From assembly GCF_000296465.1 (NCBI RefSeq), contig NZ_JH815203.1:905189-969188 (forward strand): DNA of 64,000 nucleotides. The letters are read 5' to 3'. Under the pieces are notes generated by a model. That model was not told the DNA's origin. It searched no databases and was given only the letters and a program-made list of their open reading frames with translations. Shown piece after piece: positions 63,284-64,000 of the stretch; positions within the stretch are counted from its first letter, which is position 1; each line of letters begins with the position of its first letter. The position numbers and the translations under genes were made by a program. Source of the stretch: Barnesiella intestinihominis YIT 11860 (GTDB lineage: Bacteria > Bacteroidota > Bacteroidia > Bacteroidales > Barnesiellaceae).

Positions 63284-64000
63284 ATGCAAAAAACTCAGAA
63301 TATTCGTATCGAAGATTTCAATTATCCGCTACCCGACGAACGTATCGCTAAATTTCCTCTGTCCAAGCGAGACGACTCGAAATTGCTGGTTTACCGAAAA
63401 GGAGAAATCGAGGAACACCGATTTCACGAACTACCGAAGGTATTGCCGGCGGATAGTCTGCTGGTATTCAACAATACCCGGGTGATACAAGCCCGCTTGC
63501 ATTTCAGAAAAGAGACGGGTGCGCTCATCGAGGTGTTCTGCCTCGAACCACTCGAACCGCACGAATATTCCCTCTCGTTCCAATCGACCGGCTCGTGCTC
63601 GTGGCTGTGCCTCGTGGGAAACCTGAAAAAATGGAAAAACGGCGTGCTGACCCAATCGGTGAACATCGATGGTAAAACCGTAAACTTCCGTGCCGAACGA
63701 GGATTGCCGCACGGTAATGCGCACGAGGTGCATTTTTCGTGGGACGACTCCGATGTAACCTTCGCCACACTGCTCGACCATGCGGGAGAATTGCCCATTC
63801 CCCCCTATCTGAACCGGGAAACGGAAGAGAGCGACAAAACGACCTACCAAACCGTTTATTCGAAAATAGAGGGTTCGGTGGCCGCACCGACCGCCGGACT
63901 ACATTTTACTCCGGAAGTACTGAACAAACTGAAAGAAAAGAACATACCCACTCTCGAACTGACTTTACACGTGGGAGCCGGTACATTCAAACCGGTAAAA
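63284..64000 (+). CDS. queA: S-adenosylmethionine:tRNA ribosyltransferase-isomerase QueA (3' end outside window)
   Basis: 239 codons are in the window and the frame runs off the right edge. It begins MQKTQNIRIEDFNYPLP followed by DERIAKFPLSKRDDSKLLVY. Further family marks are FNNTRVIQARL, and GELPIPPYL and APTAGLHFT downstream. It makes epoxyqueuosine from preQ1 in tRNA wobble positions, using SAM as ribosyl donor. Full-length family members are about 350-410 residues, so about a third is missing here. Confidence 0.93.
   Translation, partial: MQKTQNIRIEDFNYPLPDERIAKFPLSKRDDSKLLVYRKGEIEEHRFHELPKVLPADSLLVFNNTRVIQARLHFRKETGALIEVFCLEPLEPHEYSLSFQSTGSCSWLCLVGNLKKWKNGVLTQSVNIDGKTVNFRAERGLPHGNAHEVHFSWDDSDVTFATLLDHAGELPIPPYLNRETEESDKTTYQTVYSKIEGSVAAPTAGLHFTPEVLNKLKEKNIPTLELTLHVGAGTFKPVK

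Overview
The window looks like a chromosomal segment of a Bacteroidales bacterium. The evidence is: promoter cores of the TAnnTTTG type instead of -10 boxes, almost no Shine-Dalgarno sequences, a type IX secretion gene (porQ) with two probable secreted T9SS cargoes, TonB-dependent receptors with carboxypeptidase-like N-terminal domains, and many families largely confined to this phylum (DUF6443-Rhs, DUF4876, DUF6850, DUF4857, DUF2023, DUF2027). The closest genus is a guess (Barnesiella/Coprobacter-like). No rRNA, tRNA or CRISPR array was recognised.

Layout. 1-6159 (minus strand): an Rhs/YD-repeat polymorphic-toxin locus. A 1151-residue Rhs protein ends in an AT-rich tip with an HExxGH motif. 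It is followed by five small exported or membrane proteins, and at the window edge by a second, nearly identical piece of the Rhs core. 6367-8821 (minus): tatD, a conserved hypothetical gene and a trans-polyprenyl diphosphate synthase. 9071-11734 (plus): porQ-cmk-ispH. 11964-17188: a trehalose-phosphate synthase/phosphatase fusion, a GH15 hydrolase and pfkA. 18142-22532: the Rel (p)ppGpp enzyme and a PgpH-like HD phosphodiesterase. 22632-27713: an accessory island with an HTH-nuclease-like gene, a restriction enzyme and N6-adenine methyltransferase pair, and an orphan phage-type terminase.

28515-39049 (plus): a long cluster of a TonB-dependent receptor, DUF4876 lipoprotein, DUF6850 barrel, ABC ATPase, ABC permease, DUF4857 protein, OB-fold lipoprotein, PepSY membrane protein and thioredoxin lipoprotein. 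It reads as an envelope-spanning uptake and redox system, probably for a metal or a metal complex. 39990-46636: a WG-repeat lipoprotein, a DnaQ-like exonuclease, mtnN-luxS (activated methyl cycle and AI-2), flavodoxin-DUF2023 and an aspartate aminotransferase. 47461-54914 (minus): hypothetical genes, two T9SS-type secreted proteins (an S8 protease and a GLUG-repeat protein) and an MsbA-like ABC exporter. 55878-58563: a glycosyltransferase operon (GT2, small membrane protein, GT-C-like protein). 58873-64000: an outer-membrane barrel protein, a DUF2027-Smr protein and the 5' part of queA.

Many of the larger gaps between operons are filled by a mosaic family of GC-rich hairpin repeats. The short stems differ in sequence between copies but keep pairing through compensatory changes. 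These repeats, the Rhs tip/immunity array and the receptor-ABC-redox cluster are the parts most worth following up.
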